A model generated the notes under the pieces. It did not search any database. It was not told where the DNA came from and was given only the letters and a program-made list of their open reading frames with translations. Source: Phytoseiulus persimilis (lineage: Eukaryota > Arthropoda > Arachnida > Mesostigmata > Phytoseiidae). Taken from it: DNA of 64,000 nucleotides. The stretch spans positions 36,283,250 through 36,347,249 of the forward strand of contig CM075103.1 of assembly GCA_037576195.1 (NCBI GenBank). Direction: 5' to 3'. Shown piece by piece: positions 1-12,613 of the stretch (positions are counted from its first letter, which is position 1; every line of letters starts with the position of its first letter). The translations under genes were made by a program, and so were the position numbers.

Positions 1-2622
1 CGTCTTTCTGCCGGCCTAAATGGACCAGGCGCATGATCTGTGTATGAAACCTTATGAATGACATCTGCCAAGATCTCCTCGGTATCTCGCAGCGAACAGC
101 AGTTTCGAACTTTAATGATGAGTTTTCCGTTGGTACTCGCCTCCTCAAAACTTGCAGTAGGGGCCATGGCCCAGAGAGCGTCGTGCAGTTCTTTTTGATA
201 AACATCCAAATTTGAGTACGCTGCCACTATCCTCCGGAGCTAAAATGGCAGAAAGATCGAAATCGGGATCAACGAGGGTTCGGGAGAGTAGGAGGGAAAG
301 ATTCCGAAGAACAGATCGTTCCATCAAGCGAGACTTCAGGACTGCCAGGCGAGGTGGAAGAGCGGTTTCGAAATTGGAGTCGAGCGACGCGGGCACGGAA
401 ACTGTGCCCAGAGAGGATACGAACCGATTTGCTGTCGAACTGGGATAAGTTCCTGGCAACGATCCCTACACATGCCCCCAGAATATCGCTGAAAGGAAAA
501 AATGAGGAGCATCACGGCAGTGTTCGTTTCTGACGATGGAGCAAAGACACGGAGCTGCAGCTGGGTTATGACTCACCGCATCTTGCCATCTACCAAGTCC
601 CTACTCGATTCTCCGTCGAAAGCAGCAGAATAAATAATGTTAGCAGCTGTTTGCGCAGAGATCTGGGGGAGGAACTTCCGAGCCGCGTCAGCGATGAAGT
701 CTTTGGACTCACGACTCAAGTTGGTTGAAGCAGCGAAACGTAGAGCCCTGTAGATGGATTATTCTTAGATAGCCGCAAAGTACAACGATCGATGTTGATC
801 ACCTTTTCCTTAGACTTGGATCTCACTTGATGCACATTTCGCTGTCTGCCTCATCTAACTGCTTTATCACTCGAGCATCGAACACCAATGGCAACGACAT
901 CTTGAGGGCGTTTGTGAGATCCGAGCTTCCTTGGAGCTGGAATTGAGAGAATCGGGATGAAGAAGCGACTGGACGAATTAGGAAGGCAAGCATGGTCACA
1001 ACTAGTCAGATGCAGGGACCTACTTGGGACAAACTGTGATGAAGCTTCGAGATGTCCAGGATATTCAGTTCATTGAGTCGACGTTTCAAGATTTGGTAAA
1101 TCTCCTGCACCAGGGGCGATGAAGAGTGTAGCTGAAAGCGTGCATGGTTTGAGGATTGTTGCCCCTCGGTTATGATGATCATGAAGAATAAAACCGACAA
1201 CCCATCGAAAATTCTCCCGATCGCAAGAATCACCTTTAGTGTTCCCGCGACCATTGCCAGCTTGACGAGATCATAAACGCGAAACGATCGTGAATTCGAT
1301 AGAACTGCTTTCGCGAGAGTCTGGAACGAAGGGTCCTCCGCCGCTGCGGAATCATTGCCTTCGCGTACAGCCTCGAAAGAAAAAAGTGAGAAGTGAGTTC
1401 GGTTAGCCCATACATAGGGCCGCGCGTTCATGGTGACCGCGCCAATGAACGGAGATATTCTCGTTTTCATGAGGAGCTGCGAGTTCTCGCTGTCTCAGTG
1501 GGAATACAGTCCCCGCTCTCCTTCCTTCAATAGGCTTCAGTCCTTCGTCCCCAGACGTAGAGAATTCTGATTTTAGGGTAGCTAACAGAGCTCTATGAAT
1601 GGGAAGTATGCCGCGACTATCGCTTGTCCCTACCGATGATGCTTTTTTCAAACGAACACTCACTAATTTCTTGAATTGGATCATGCTGCACACAAGATGT
1701 TTAGCATTCATGACGAGTAGATGCTTATCCACGATCTAGAATGTACCAAAATCATCGGTCATCTCTGCACGGAAACTTTTTCCTCTTGAGAGGGACTTGA
1801 TTGAGATGCTTCCGTGTTGTTGATGGGAGCTTCAGATGAGAGATATGAAAAAAAAACGGTCACTCACGCCCTGCAGCTGCTCCATGGATTGAGTTGCCAA
1901 AATTGAACTCCTCAAGAGATCCGCGGATGCTCTGATAGGCGCTGACCACGTTTTGTCGTCGTCGTGTACCAATACCTTCGAAACGAAGCAGAATTTCGGT
2001 TAGCGCTGAGAATGTGAAAGACTGTGCCGGTCCCCGATTCACTGGGTGCTCTTGGAAGGGAACCAAGGATGGTCGTCCGGTTTCGTCGACCTTTTTCCCC
2101 CCTGAAAACTAACACCGCATCATACAAACCGATGCAACTTGACGTTATCGAATCAACCCCGTGGACCCTTTCTGAGTTCGCACTCGTTGTTCAGAGGACC
2201 AGGACCGCAAAATTTGACAGAGCGAGGATTCTCGGATCTTGACGGCGAGAAAGGCGTCAAGTCCGGCGAACTTTCCGCAACTGCACTTGACTATTGAGGA
2301 GCTGTGTGTTCCACTGGGCGAGGAACGATTCTTTCTCCTTAATGCTCATTTCTAGTTTCGAACCGGTCGATCCGCGCGCATGCAGCAGTGTCAACTTCAG
2401 GACAGTGTCATGCGATTCTGTACTCTGTATGAGGTGTCTCGTGAACAAGGGGTAACAAGGAGGTCTCGGAGCCTCTTCCGAAGAGCGTGATGTATAAACC
2501 GGGGGAGAACTTAGCTGTAGTTAGCGCACCTTTGAGGTTAACACGAGGTTTCTCCGGTTGCTCGATGCAGCTATCGACATTATTCTCTGCGATCTCATGA
2601 GAGAACGACACAGGGACCACAT
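1..2622 (-). CDS. FASTK/RAP-like mitochondrial protein, paralog A (3' part outside window)
   Basis: Split gene read right to left and running off the left edge. Exon 1 (2622-2530) begins with a Met followed by an Arg/Ser-rich, acid-free stretch typical of a mitochondrial presequence and ends at a GTGCGC donor. Other supported exons are 1371-1234, 1131-1024, 239-141 and 37 to the window edge; one near 2430-2290 is likely. These match paralog B (7357-12613) exon for exon: 138, 108 and 99 nt in both, with clear protein similarity (for example SPLVQEIYQILKRRLNELNI here and SLVQEIYRSLERQVSGLNI there). The repeated helical Leu-rich segments fit the FASTK leucine-rich region. The RAP domain is seen only in paralog B, so family assignment here is by paralogy. 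The 99-nt exon is followed by GCGAGT, so this intron would be GC-AG where paralog B has GT-AG. By family, these proteins act in mitochondrial RNA processing or stability. Middle exons are not all resolved. Confidence 0.6.
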
Positions 2623-2849
2623 TTTTGTTCGTGATCGAACCACTGCGGTTCGGGAAACACAAAATACGATCGCCGGGAAATCCGAGGGCCGCGCGATCCT
2701 TGTCGCGTGTAGTGGAAGTATCGTTCGATTCGGTCCGCATCCCTCTGAATCAGCTGCGCGATGTCAACAATCGAGTGGCGCGAAGTTCGAACTTTCCCTC
2801 CTCGGGGGCTCGCAATTCGGGGATCTCAAAGGAGAGTCGTATGTTCCTC

Positions 2850-2880
<31 letters not shown>

Positions 2881-3666
2881 GGGAACTGAATCAAGAGAGG
2901 GCTCGAAATGAACCTCGATATGAATTTCTCAACAAGTGACCGAAGCGGCCGTCGACGTCGGTTACAGAGCGTCTCAGGGGGAATCGCAGTCTTGTGGGTC
3001 GAATGCGGGAAGCCGCAGCTTGACTTACGCGGAACAAATATCCAGATTCTCTGGGAAATAAATCGAGCATCGGGGGCTTTCAAACGGGACTGCTTCATTC
3101 GATGGGATGGGATCCAGGGGATTTCGCTGCGAGTGATTACGGCCTCAAAGCCGTCCTTCGTCGTCCCGCGAAATCTTGGAGGCGAGAGCTTCGTTCGATT
3201 CCGCGGGTCGCTGGACTCTTGAGGTCTGCTCGCAGAACACGTTGGCTTCCAGGGGGCGCGATCGAAGAGTCGGTCAAGACTCCGATGCTGAGCTATCCCG
3301 GGCCCGCGTCAAACGAGAGCAGGAGCGTGGAGATCCAAAGAAGGAGCCTGCAAGACCAGAACATCAGCAAAAACCCGGTGCATGCGCGACCGGGAAGAAT
3401 CAACGCGTAACAGAGGACTGCCCGAACCAGCCAGGAGACATCAAACTTGAAAAAATGGGTTAGCGGCTGTCGGATGAGGGACACCTGGCGAACGAGACCC
3501 GCTCATGTAGACATTATGCAGCATGTGGGACATCAGAAGAAGGTAGAACTCATGGGCATTGGAGGCTCACAAGAACGAGGGAGACCAGACGAAGGTTCCT
3601 GCCAGGTGGGAACAGTCGGCTTATGCAACGAACATCCGGAAAAGATCACCCATATTTTCTTCAAGA
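2623..3666. other. Stretch without a supportable gene
   Basis: This lies upstream of paralog A and downstream of the next minus-strand gene. Several overlapping open frames of 60-117 codons occur on both strands but show no recognisable domain or splice-joined continuity. The only clear structure is the GA microsatellite. The promoter of paralog A should lie here, but no convincing core motif was seen. Confidence 0.4.
2850..2882. repeat. (GA)n microsatellite
   Basis: About 33 bases of almost pure GA dinucleotides with one GGG interruption, about 230 bases upstream of the paralog A start codon. Simple sequence; no function is implied. Confidence 0.9.
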
Positions 3667-6600
3667 TTAGGGACCTGGCATTCGGGTGAGCGATACGCAC
3701 AGATATGAAGCTGAAGGCTGGTGGGGACAGCCGTCATTTTGCGTAGACACGCAACTCCGTAGTCTGAGACGACGGAGTCCCGCTTTTATGGCATCTAGTA
3801 ACATCTTGATTCATCGATTGACTGCGCTCACTCGGAGAGCGACATGCATCTCTCCAGGAGCCTTGCGAGTGAGATGTCCTTGGGAAGCTCCACGTTGAGA
3901 TCTCCTCGGCTCTCGAGAACATTCTCCTACAGGCTCTGATCGGGAGGACCGGATACTTGACCGAAACATGTCTCACCTCCAAAATTCGGCTTGCTCTCTA
4001 TCGGGATGGGCTGAGAACCTCGCTGAGGGATGTCACTTCCAAAGGACGTTTGAGTCGACAAGAACACGCGACGACCTGTACTCATCCAGGCTCACAGACA
4101 CAACTCGTTGAAATCATGAGAACAGAACTAAGACACAAACCGGCGTTTCTGCGGCTCGTGGGGCAGAGGGCGAGTGGTTTCAACGCAGAACTCGGAGGTA
4201 GCCCGATGTTTGAGGACTGCTGCACGTCGGTTCGTCCGAGAAGACACATCTCCGCCAGAAACCTCATCCATAGCTTCCACCATCACGCATTCGTGTCAAG
4301 CAGAGAGAACAGAAGAATCCGGCGATGAATACCGATCGACTCATGTTATTGTGTTCACCGAGTTCAGTCCTGTAGCTACTGGAAATCGTCCTGTAGTGGT
4401 AAGATCGAGTTCGTCGAGTCGACCGACAGCAGCCGCTCTCCATGAAAACCCGCACGCTTCCCTCGTCTGGTCGTCAAGATTCTGCGCTGAGCAGCACGTC
4501 CCAGACCGCTCGCCGCTTCAGTGGCGTCGACAATGTTGTTGAAGTTGGACATCTCCTCAGGCGTGAAGACCATCTCACTCCTGAGAACGTCTCTACGAAT
4601 CGGAGGACAATCTCCACTAACGAAGAATTCAGGGAGGGAACTCTCGATCCATGTAAAGGGTCCAGATCCATCAATCTTGTGGAGGTCCTTCATGCTCACG
4701 TGATGCCCCTTCGAGCCCAAATGAACATGATCGCAGCTAAACTGGACCCTTCCCCCCCCCCCCCCCCCACATTCGTTTTCCATCTATTGGGTGTTTGTGT
4801 GTGAATTGTGCATCGCGGGTTACGTATGTTTCAGTAAAAGCGACAATCCTATATTCCTAACCCCCCCCCCCCCCCCCCCCCCCCCTTCCTTCCCTCTCTC
4901 CAATGTGTTCCGCGATTTCGCCAGGAGAACCGTAGCTGTCTCAGCAGCCGGTGTGACCCTACGTAACCGCCATCAGATGTCTATGATGAGCTGGTCTGCT
5001 GCGGTTGAGCTGTTGTAATACAGCCTACGCTGCTCATCAGAGCTTGGGGTGGGGCATCTTCCGGAAGACTTGCATGTCTGTCTTGCTTGATACGGGGCGT
5101 CCTTTTCGAACGCTCCTCCCGTGGGCCAACATCGGGAAGAGCATTGCAGTAAGATTGACCTCGTCTGGTGATCCTGAGAGAATATACATATTCAAAGGAA
5201 CGCTGACGTTTTTAGCAGAGAGAGGGGGTGAGAACGGTTGGGGCGGAGAATTCGGATAGGTTGGGCCATGTCCTTCCCGGAAACATTTAGGCCATGAGAC
5301 CCGTAAGTCTCGCATCGAGAAAGCTGCGGTCCATGTGAGTCAGTAAACGGTATGAGAACTAGGAGATGCGGAATTGGAAAAGCATCCAAAACTGCAATCA
5401 CCATCGTACACGTTGATTAGCAGCTGGCCGCCGGAGGTCGAAGACCTACAAAACCTCGAACCGAATAAATAAGTAGTGATGCGATCCGGGTAAAGCAGCC
5501 CGAGAGTCATATGTTAATTTGAGTTCCCTCTAGCACACGCGTAAGACGAGAAACTGAATAAAGAAAAAAAAACTCATCTTTCCTCGCTCTCGAGCTGAGA
5601 AGACCTCGAGACGCACTGTGCGCGCTGGGCGGCAATTTGAGAGGCAGCGGAGCATTTCTCGCGCAAGCCCATAGAATCATTCTCCAATCGCGAGAACATT
5701 CTGCATGGGTCTGGATCGGGAGAGAGGTCGAGACGAACTTCGCATCGATGCAGCGTTGGTGTTCGGAAGAAGAAGCGGAAGTATAGCGCTTCTGATAGAA
5801 CTCACGCGGCGTTCTATGATTCGCGGCAGTTCTTCTCGAGTCGGCGTGACCGGCAAACCCCGTTCTTAGCGGATTGGACTACCGAGCTGCATTCCAATGC
5901 TCAGCTGTTTCGAGGCAGCTGTTTCCAGACAGGTTTCCACAAATAGGTTTTCACCTCATGTCCATTCGACGGCGTCGGACTTTTTGAGAAACCGATGTGT
6001 AGCCCCATGGCAAGACTCCCAATGTTAACAACAAACGCCCCAACTTATTGACGCCACGGATGAACGGTCCCGTGAGAGCAGAGGAAAGCTGCTTGGCGAT
6101 GCCGTCGAATCTGCGGAAGAAGCTATCATTCAGGGAACGTTCCCAGATTGCGTACCACGTAGGACAACTTTTCCAGCGCATAAGTCCCAATCAGCTGTTG
6201 TTAGGATCGAGTTTCCTGGAGAAACGCTGGACGTTATAGCATTCGGGAGAAACACGACCTCGATGAGGCATCCGAGGTAGCCGGATCCTCTCAGGCTTCG
6301 ACCCGACCTCCGTTATCGCTCTAACTGAGATGGAAGTTGAGATCCACATTCGATTTGAAAAGGCTCAACTTTGAAAGGATCGAAGAACAGAGATGGAGCT
6401 TTTGGAAGATACGGGAGCGTTTCAGCTATTCCATTTTCGAAATGAGATGATACGAAGCTTTCTCCGATCCCTAAGGCAGCGATACTGAGAGAGCCGTTGA
6501 TCTGCATTTTCTCCAGGAATGGAATGATCACTCCCCGAGAAAGATACTTCAAAGTTTTTCTCCACTTTACTTGGGTGACTTTTACACAAGAAGAAAGTTA

Positions 6601-6700
6601 CACAAGAGAAAGAGGCCAAAGCCGCGCACAGCACCACAAGAACATCCCGATTGGCGCCCACAGGAGAAGCTCCCGGGAAAAAATCCAGCAAGAAATCGAG
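3667..6700 (-). CDS. Unidentified split gene between the two FASTK-like paralogs
   Basis: The product is not recognised. The best supported part is the 3' end. Exon 3926-3832 (preceded by TAG, followed by GTGAGC) joins in frame to terminal exon 3763-3667, together giving 63 residues from ENVLESRG to LTRMPGP and a TAA stop. Further exon-like minus-strand pieces lie at about 4060-3960, 4260-4130, 4660-4390, 5215-5040, 6500-6310 and 6690-6580. The last contains a strongly hydrophobic run (DVLVVLCAALASFSCVTFFL) that could be a membrane anchor. No conserved family motif was found, and exon joins in the 5' two thirds are not resolved. It could be one membrane protein gene, two genes, or partly chance frames. 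Two poly-C tracts interrupt the middle. Confidence 0.3.
4752..4768. repeat. Poly-C tract (17 C)
   Basis: A run of 17 C on the plus strand (poly-G on the strand of the surrounding putative gene), followed 90 bases later by a longer run. Mononucleotide tracts of this kind often mutate in length and are poorly sequenced. Confidence 0.9.
4861..4885. repeat. Poly-C tract (25 C)
   Basis: A run of 25 C, the second of two poly-C tracts within 130 bases. Its exact length in the assembly should be treated as uncertain. Confidence 0.9.
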
Positions 6701-7356
6701 TCAGAGTTTACTCGTCGGGAGTCTCCTCTCGTTCAAGATTCCCATCTCCGACGAAGCGGCTCCACCAAAGCTTTGGAATGGATGAACTAGCAACAAAATG
6801 ATGATCACCTTCGTCCTTGGACGCGAGGTGCCACTGTTTCTCCTTGTCGGTCAACTGACTTCCTTCAATCGGTGTTCGGACGCGACAGTCCAAAGTTCTC
6901 TCAATCCCCCGTATGCGACTGATGTTTTGGATTCATTGAAATTATTCGCCCTGAGCGGATTTCAGCCAGAAATTTCTTGCCAAAGTCTGGCGTTGATGGT
7001 GGGAGTGGCTTTTTTGATGGATTCGAACCAACCCGGGTCTCATCGGGATCGCCACATTCTATCATCCGATTTGACGGCTGCAGAGCGCTCGAGATATCTC
7101 AGCAGCAGGGAACCGTTCCCGAACGTTGCCGTAATGCGCTTCCCGTGATATGGAAGAGAGTAGAGTCCGGGCAAGTTTGTTTATTCCCAACCCATCCATC
7201 GATATAATTTTTACACGCTCATATGTCGGCTCATCCGAAATTGCCTTTGGGAAAAAAATACGTCGTCGGCCAGCTTCTCATTCTCGAAGCTCCCTGTTTC
7301 TGTTCATCCGAAGGGCATTGTGTTTCGAGGAAGTCTACATTCGTACATCCATGTCT

Positions 7357-10300
7357 TCAGGGTCTTCCCGGCTCGACGCCATTGGATTCGAACTCGAGTA
7401 AGCCCTCCCTGATTTTGCTCTTCAGAAAAAGTATTCTTCTCTTGGCTGGTATCGTTTCCCATTCACTCATTTTGATGACAACCGGACAGATGTTCTGCTC
7501 CCTGAGGAAACGTTCTCTCAGAGCGAACTGGACCTGAAATTCGAGGGATCACGGTCTGTTAGAAGACTCAGCGAATGTAGAAGTCGGAACATGATGCATT
7601 CAATAATTCCTGGCTAACTCACTCTCGGGGTGGCAGTACAGTCGATGATATCGCGATTCGCGACGCACTGTAGGACTGCAATCACCTTGCAGTCATCGGG
7701 CAAGTTCTGCAAGGAGTTGGTTTAGGATGTCGAATTCGAAACGAGCCGAAACAACCCGATGAGAAAGTCCACTCAAGACTGCAAACACGAGCTTTGGCGA
7801 ACTGCCCGTCAGAATGAGCTATCGGGCACAAACGGTAAACTTCTCGACGGAGCCTCATGAGTCCGCCATCGGGAGGGGGTGCCCGGTCACTCCCTCCCTT
7901 GAGACGTCACTGCCCACCAACGCCTCATTCGACTATCAATACAGTGTTGATAGATGATGAGTGAACAGGCCTGATGCGTCGCGTGAGGACAGACCAAGTC
8001 CTCCGAACGAGTGGAAGAAGGGAACACCAGGGTATTTCAATCGAGGTCCGATGCATCGACTTCTTGAAGGATTACCTTTAGAGGAGATTCTTTGTTGGCC
8101 AAAGCGATAGGATATCTCCTATAGACCACGGCAAGGTCAGCTTCGACCCCCATCGGAGTCATCAGGCGTTTCAGTAGAAACTGCAAAGCAGGATCGAAAT
8201 CTAAACCACGCTCCTCGAAACAGAATGCATCTGACAAATGAATGCCGAGAGAAATCCGGAAGCTCTCTCGGTCTCAACACACTGTAGGTCACCCACCTGA
8301 TCACCACCGAGAGCAGTTCGCATACATTCCACCAGATCTTCCGAGAGGACTGTCCGCGATCGCAATGTCGCCGCCTTCTTCTTCAGTTCGGGAATAACGA
8401 CATACTTGCTAGATCTCCCAAAGTGCAGGTAAAGTAACCGTTCGAGCTGTAAGAGCGGAGCGAGGCGATTCAGAACCTACCGTGCTCCCTGGCGGTGCAG
8501 CTCAGTCTTTTGATCGTTGATTAAACGTAAAAGAAAGATCAACTCACATCGAGGAGACGTGAGAGATCGAACGACGACAGGCCTGAGAGAGTTTTCTGAT
8601 ATTGCTTGCTGAAGAGTAGTTTGAGCTGGAAAGCGATCGGGACTCGAACATGAGCAACGCCGAGGCATCGGTTGCGATCCAACGGCAGCGCTCGTCGGGA
8701 TCGGAAAATTTTGCGGGTTCGAGGAATTGAATGCGAATGTAATTATCTGCGAAGATCTTGACTGTGACAGAGTTGCATGGAGCAGAATCTACTGGATGCT
8801 TACGTCCCGGTCCGGATAAATTCCCAGGGTGACTAGATCAAGCATGAAGCGAGTCAAAAGTCTGGGATTCTTCTGTATGATGTCTTGTCGCTCGAGCACC
8901 ACGGCGAGATGACGTCCAATTTCTTCCAATCGGCTGTCAACACCTACAGCAGCGAATAGCCCATCTCAAAGCGTATGAATTAAAGGAATCCACTTCTCTT
9001 GAAGATCTCGACTGAAACCGGAATCCGGAGACGCGTGACTCACCTGGCGAATGAATAGCCAAGAGTGACATAACCTGGCTGCATCGCAATACTTCGCCGT
9101 AATCCGCAGCGTTTTCAACCTGGGTAGGAGAGAAATCTGTGAGCTCCATGGACCCGAACAGAGATTAGTTCCCGGAACGAAAGTCGCCGAAAAGTTTGAA
9201 GCATTTGAAAGTTCGAACCGGCTCGTCGAACCCGGTGATATGCAGGGAATCTATCGCACACTATACTTGTTCGAGTATATCATCAAGTACGTTGAAATTC
9301 CGTTTGACTCAGGATCGAGCGGTGCAACTCGTCGCTAAAAACTCCAGCTTACCGCTTCTCTGTGAATCAGGAGTAAATCCCTGAGGAGCGCGGCGTCCTT
9401 CAGAGAAATCGCATCTTTGATGACGCTCAGTCGAACCAGGCGCATTATCTGTAGAAGAACTGATTGAGAGAGGATGCGATGGATTTGAGAAGGGAAATAG
9501 ACCTCTCCATGTTGAGCTTTCCATTGGATTTTACCTCATCAAGGCTCCAATTCGGGGCTAGAGACCAAAGAGCGTCTTGCAGCTCTCTTCGGAAAATTTT
9601 GATCTTCGAATACGAAAACATTATCCGACGGATCTGGAATTCAGACAGAGTGGAATCGGATAAGTTGAGTCGCCAAGAAAAGTGGAGTAAGCTGCCTATA
9701 TCAGGGGTGAGCTTTCTTCTTCCAGTTTCTTTTTTCATTGGAAAGAGCGATGTGAGCTACCGTCATGATTTTAGTGAATGAGCTCTATCCATTCAATGGT
9801 CAGTTTCTTATCGACGGGTTGATTCTGAGGAGTATACAATTGACGGACGGAGGAGCAACGAAACCAACTCCGGTGGGATCGTAGTTTCAGAGATTTCGAG
9901 TACTTGGATGATCTTCATGAATTTTTTTACGTTGCAGAGATGGCTATGATTCGGAGGTCCGAATCCGGCCCTATTCGGATTCAGGTTCAGATTCGAGTCT
10001 GGATCTGATCCCAGATCCGAGTTGGACTCCGGTTCCGAACACAGATTCAAATCCGAATCAGGATTCGGATCCGGACTCGGGTCCGAATCCGCTCCATCTG
10101 ACCATACGTTTCGGGGCCCATGGATTCACAGGCTTGGCTCAAATTTGACCCGGATTCGGATTCAACGACAGCGTCCGAATTCGCCGGAAAAACTATGGAT
10201 CCGGATCGTTGAATCGGAATCATGCTATCTCTGCTACGTTGACGTTGACCACCTTTTAAAGAGTTGCGTTCTCAATATCTCAAACAATTTCTCTCGAAGA

Positions 10301-12613
10301 ATGAGAATCAATCCGGACAGTTCTAGGCTTTAAGTAGATGGGCACCCTTTGAGGAGTATGAGTAGGAGACGGCCGATACACCCAACGGAATGATCACGGT
10401 ACCTAGCCAGGCTTCCGAGCTTGAGCAGGAGGGCTCGGGGCAAGAGACACTGACCAGGGGTAGAAACGCACCGATTTGCTGTCGAACCGAGATATGTTTT
10501 CAGCGATGACCCCCAGACAATATTCCAGAACGGCACTGAAACGAGTATACGGAACAACTGGAGGCGATGTCGTTCTATAGACAAACATTTCGGGGCAGTG
10601 GCTAGCTTTATCATCATGAACCTACTGCATTTTGCGATCATGCGGACCCGCATGTGGTTGTTTCCGGAACGCAGTCCCGTTCACGATTTGAGCAACCAAT
10701 GGCAGCGAAGCCTGAGGAAGGAATTTGCGAGCCGAGTCGACGACGAAATCCCGAATTTCGCGTCTCACGTCGGCTGCTGCAACGAAAGACAGCGCGCTGT
10801 GGAGGGAGAATTCCATCGTAGTTGAGAATCACAGCGATCTCCGCTTGAGCAGATTTGGAAGCCCGCTCACGTACTCCAGACACATTTTTCCGTTGGTCGC
10901 ATCCAGTTGTTGCTTCACCTCGGTCTCAAACATCACCGGTAACGAGAAGGAGAGGGCGTCCGTGGGATCTGACTCCCCCCGGAGCTGAGGATGAGGAGAC
11001 ACTGTTATTCAGGATCGAGCCTCCCGGGAAGGGGTCTGAGTCAAGACTAGCGATCAAAGGATACGAATTGAATGCTCGCAGCAGCGTACTGTTTTCAAAC
11101 TGGCCCATAAATGCATGATTTGGTCGATATTCAGTCCGCTAACTTGTCGTTCCAACGATCGGTAAATTTCTTGTACCAGAGAGTGCGAGCAGTCCAGCTG
11201 GAAGCGATCACCAAATTAGGATGATTATTTCGGCGGCGTTTCTCATCAGATTGGATACGGTTAACGTCTTCCGGGACCGTTTCCATGCTCTGCGGGATTT
11301 ACCTTCAGGTTTCCTACGACCCTCGCTAGTTGCAAGGAGTCGTCGAGCGTGTAAGAATGCATTGTCGACAGAAGCTTGTCTTCGATGATCCAGAACGATG
11401 GGTCTTTCGCCGCCGAGAACTTGCTCTCGGGATCGTGAGCCTGGGGGAGAAGAGTCCAGATTTTGGATTTGATGGCCAATGATGAATTCATACCAGAAGA
11501 GTACTCACGAGATCCCGGAAACGAAGCATGCAATCCATCAGGTGCTGGGGTTTCATGACGTGATGGTGCCCCTGTATGACCTGGAATGGCATGGAGCTGT
11601 CAGTCTACTCTCCCGCTTTTCCACGGCGACGAATTCCTGAAGAAATTCCGATGGAAGTCGTTCAAGTGGTGTGATCGGCGTGAGTAACTCGGAAGCTACT
11701 AACTCTCTGCAGCTCCTCTATCGTGTCAGATGCTGAGATTGCCTTCTTAAGTGGGTCATCGGGATCTTGGATCGTTGAGCGCGGCTCGACTATTTCTCGT
11801 ACGCCGGTCTGAACAGAGAAACAGAACATCGTTCAAACTCTCGAACATCGTATCAGCTACGGTCATAACCGGTTCAAGTCCGGATAAACTGTGAGCGAAT
11901 GTCCGGGCACACATCGCCTCGGAAAATGCTGTTTTTTGTTTCCGGGTGAGGACCTCTGTAGAGATGAGTTTCGAGTGTCAAAGGAGGTGAACCTCAAGCA
12001 TGCAGGGAAAACTGACTCACGGCCCGAAGCTGTCCTCGTAGTTTCGATGATGACACGGAGCTCCTTAGTAGATCTCCCTGAATTTCAACGCGCGCCGACC
12101 GCTTCTCTCCCCCATTCCGGACGCAAGCCTTCAAGGGAATGAAAATATGTGTCTGATGCTGTTCGATTAGAACCGAGAAGCCCCTTTTAGGTTCCAGTTC
12201 GAGGGCTGTGACCGCCAAGCACGCTGGGAAAAAGTTTCATGCGCCAATAAGCCTCTTTGCGCGTCGCTGAATACACGGCCCTCCGACCGGAGCGACAGTT
12301 CACTCTGTTATTAGGTTGACGCTGTTTGTGAAGAACATCCGCGCGGATAGAACACACGATTCCCAGTGGTTCAGATCGCCCAATGCCAGCCTTGGGGGAG
12401 GTATCGAGAATGAGTTGATCAGAGCCGATTCAAAACGGCTGGGAGAACCGCCGGCAGAGCAAGACCCAGAAACTGAATGGATACAACTAGTGAGCGCACC
12501 TTCGAGGTTGTCACAAAGCTACGCCGCTCAACTCCGACGAGTTCCGACATGACCCTTTGCATTCCCGTCATGGAGCGGCGAAAGTACATCATCGTGATGT
12601 GTAAATGTGCCAT
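7357..12613 (-). CDS. FASTK/RAP-domain mitochondrial protein, paralog B
   Basis: Split gene read right to left, with a RAP domain at the C-terminus. Exon 1 (12613-12500; an in-frame Met also lies at 12652) encodes a basic, acid-free presequence ending FVTTSK. Supported exons follow at 11440-11303, 11197-11090, 9633-9535, 9448-9353, 9119-9044, 8943-8804, 8446-8297, about 8245-8074, about 7707-7616 and about 7534-7357. Phases agree across most joins. The C-terminal exons read as a RAP domain: a short start (NLPDDCKVIAVLQCV), then a segment ending VVIKMSEW followed by a Lys/Leu-rich helix, matching the usual (V/I)-x-x-EW close of RAP. Upstream Leu-rich helices fit the FASTK repeat region. Proteins of this family act in the mitochondrial matrix on RNA maturation, stability or translation; which family member this is cannot be told. 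Exon order near 12.3-11.7 kb and 8.7-8.5 kb is unresolved. A MITE lies in the intron between 10.9 and 9.6 kb. Confidence 0.7.
9935..10233. mobile_element. hAT-type MITE, 299 bp
   Basis: The ends are inverted repeats: CAGAGATGGCTATGATTC at the left and, reverse-complemented, CAGAGATAGC-ATGATTC at the right. Flanks are TTACGTTG and CTACGTTG, an 8-bp target duplication with one mismatch, as expected for hAT. The interior is rich in imperfect copies of GATTCGGATCCG in both orientations and has no coding capacity. It lies in an intron of the FASTK/RAP gene. The family's transposase source is not in this window, though the GGATCC-rich interior recalls the subterminal arrays of the large hAT at 39001-43468. 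Confidence 0.7.
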
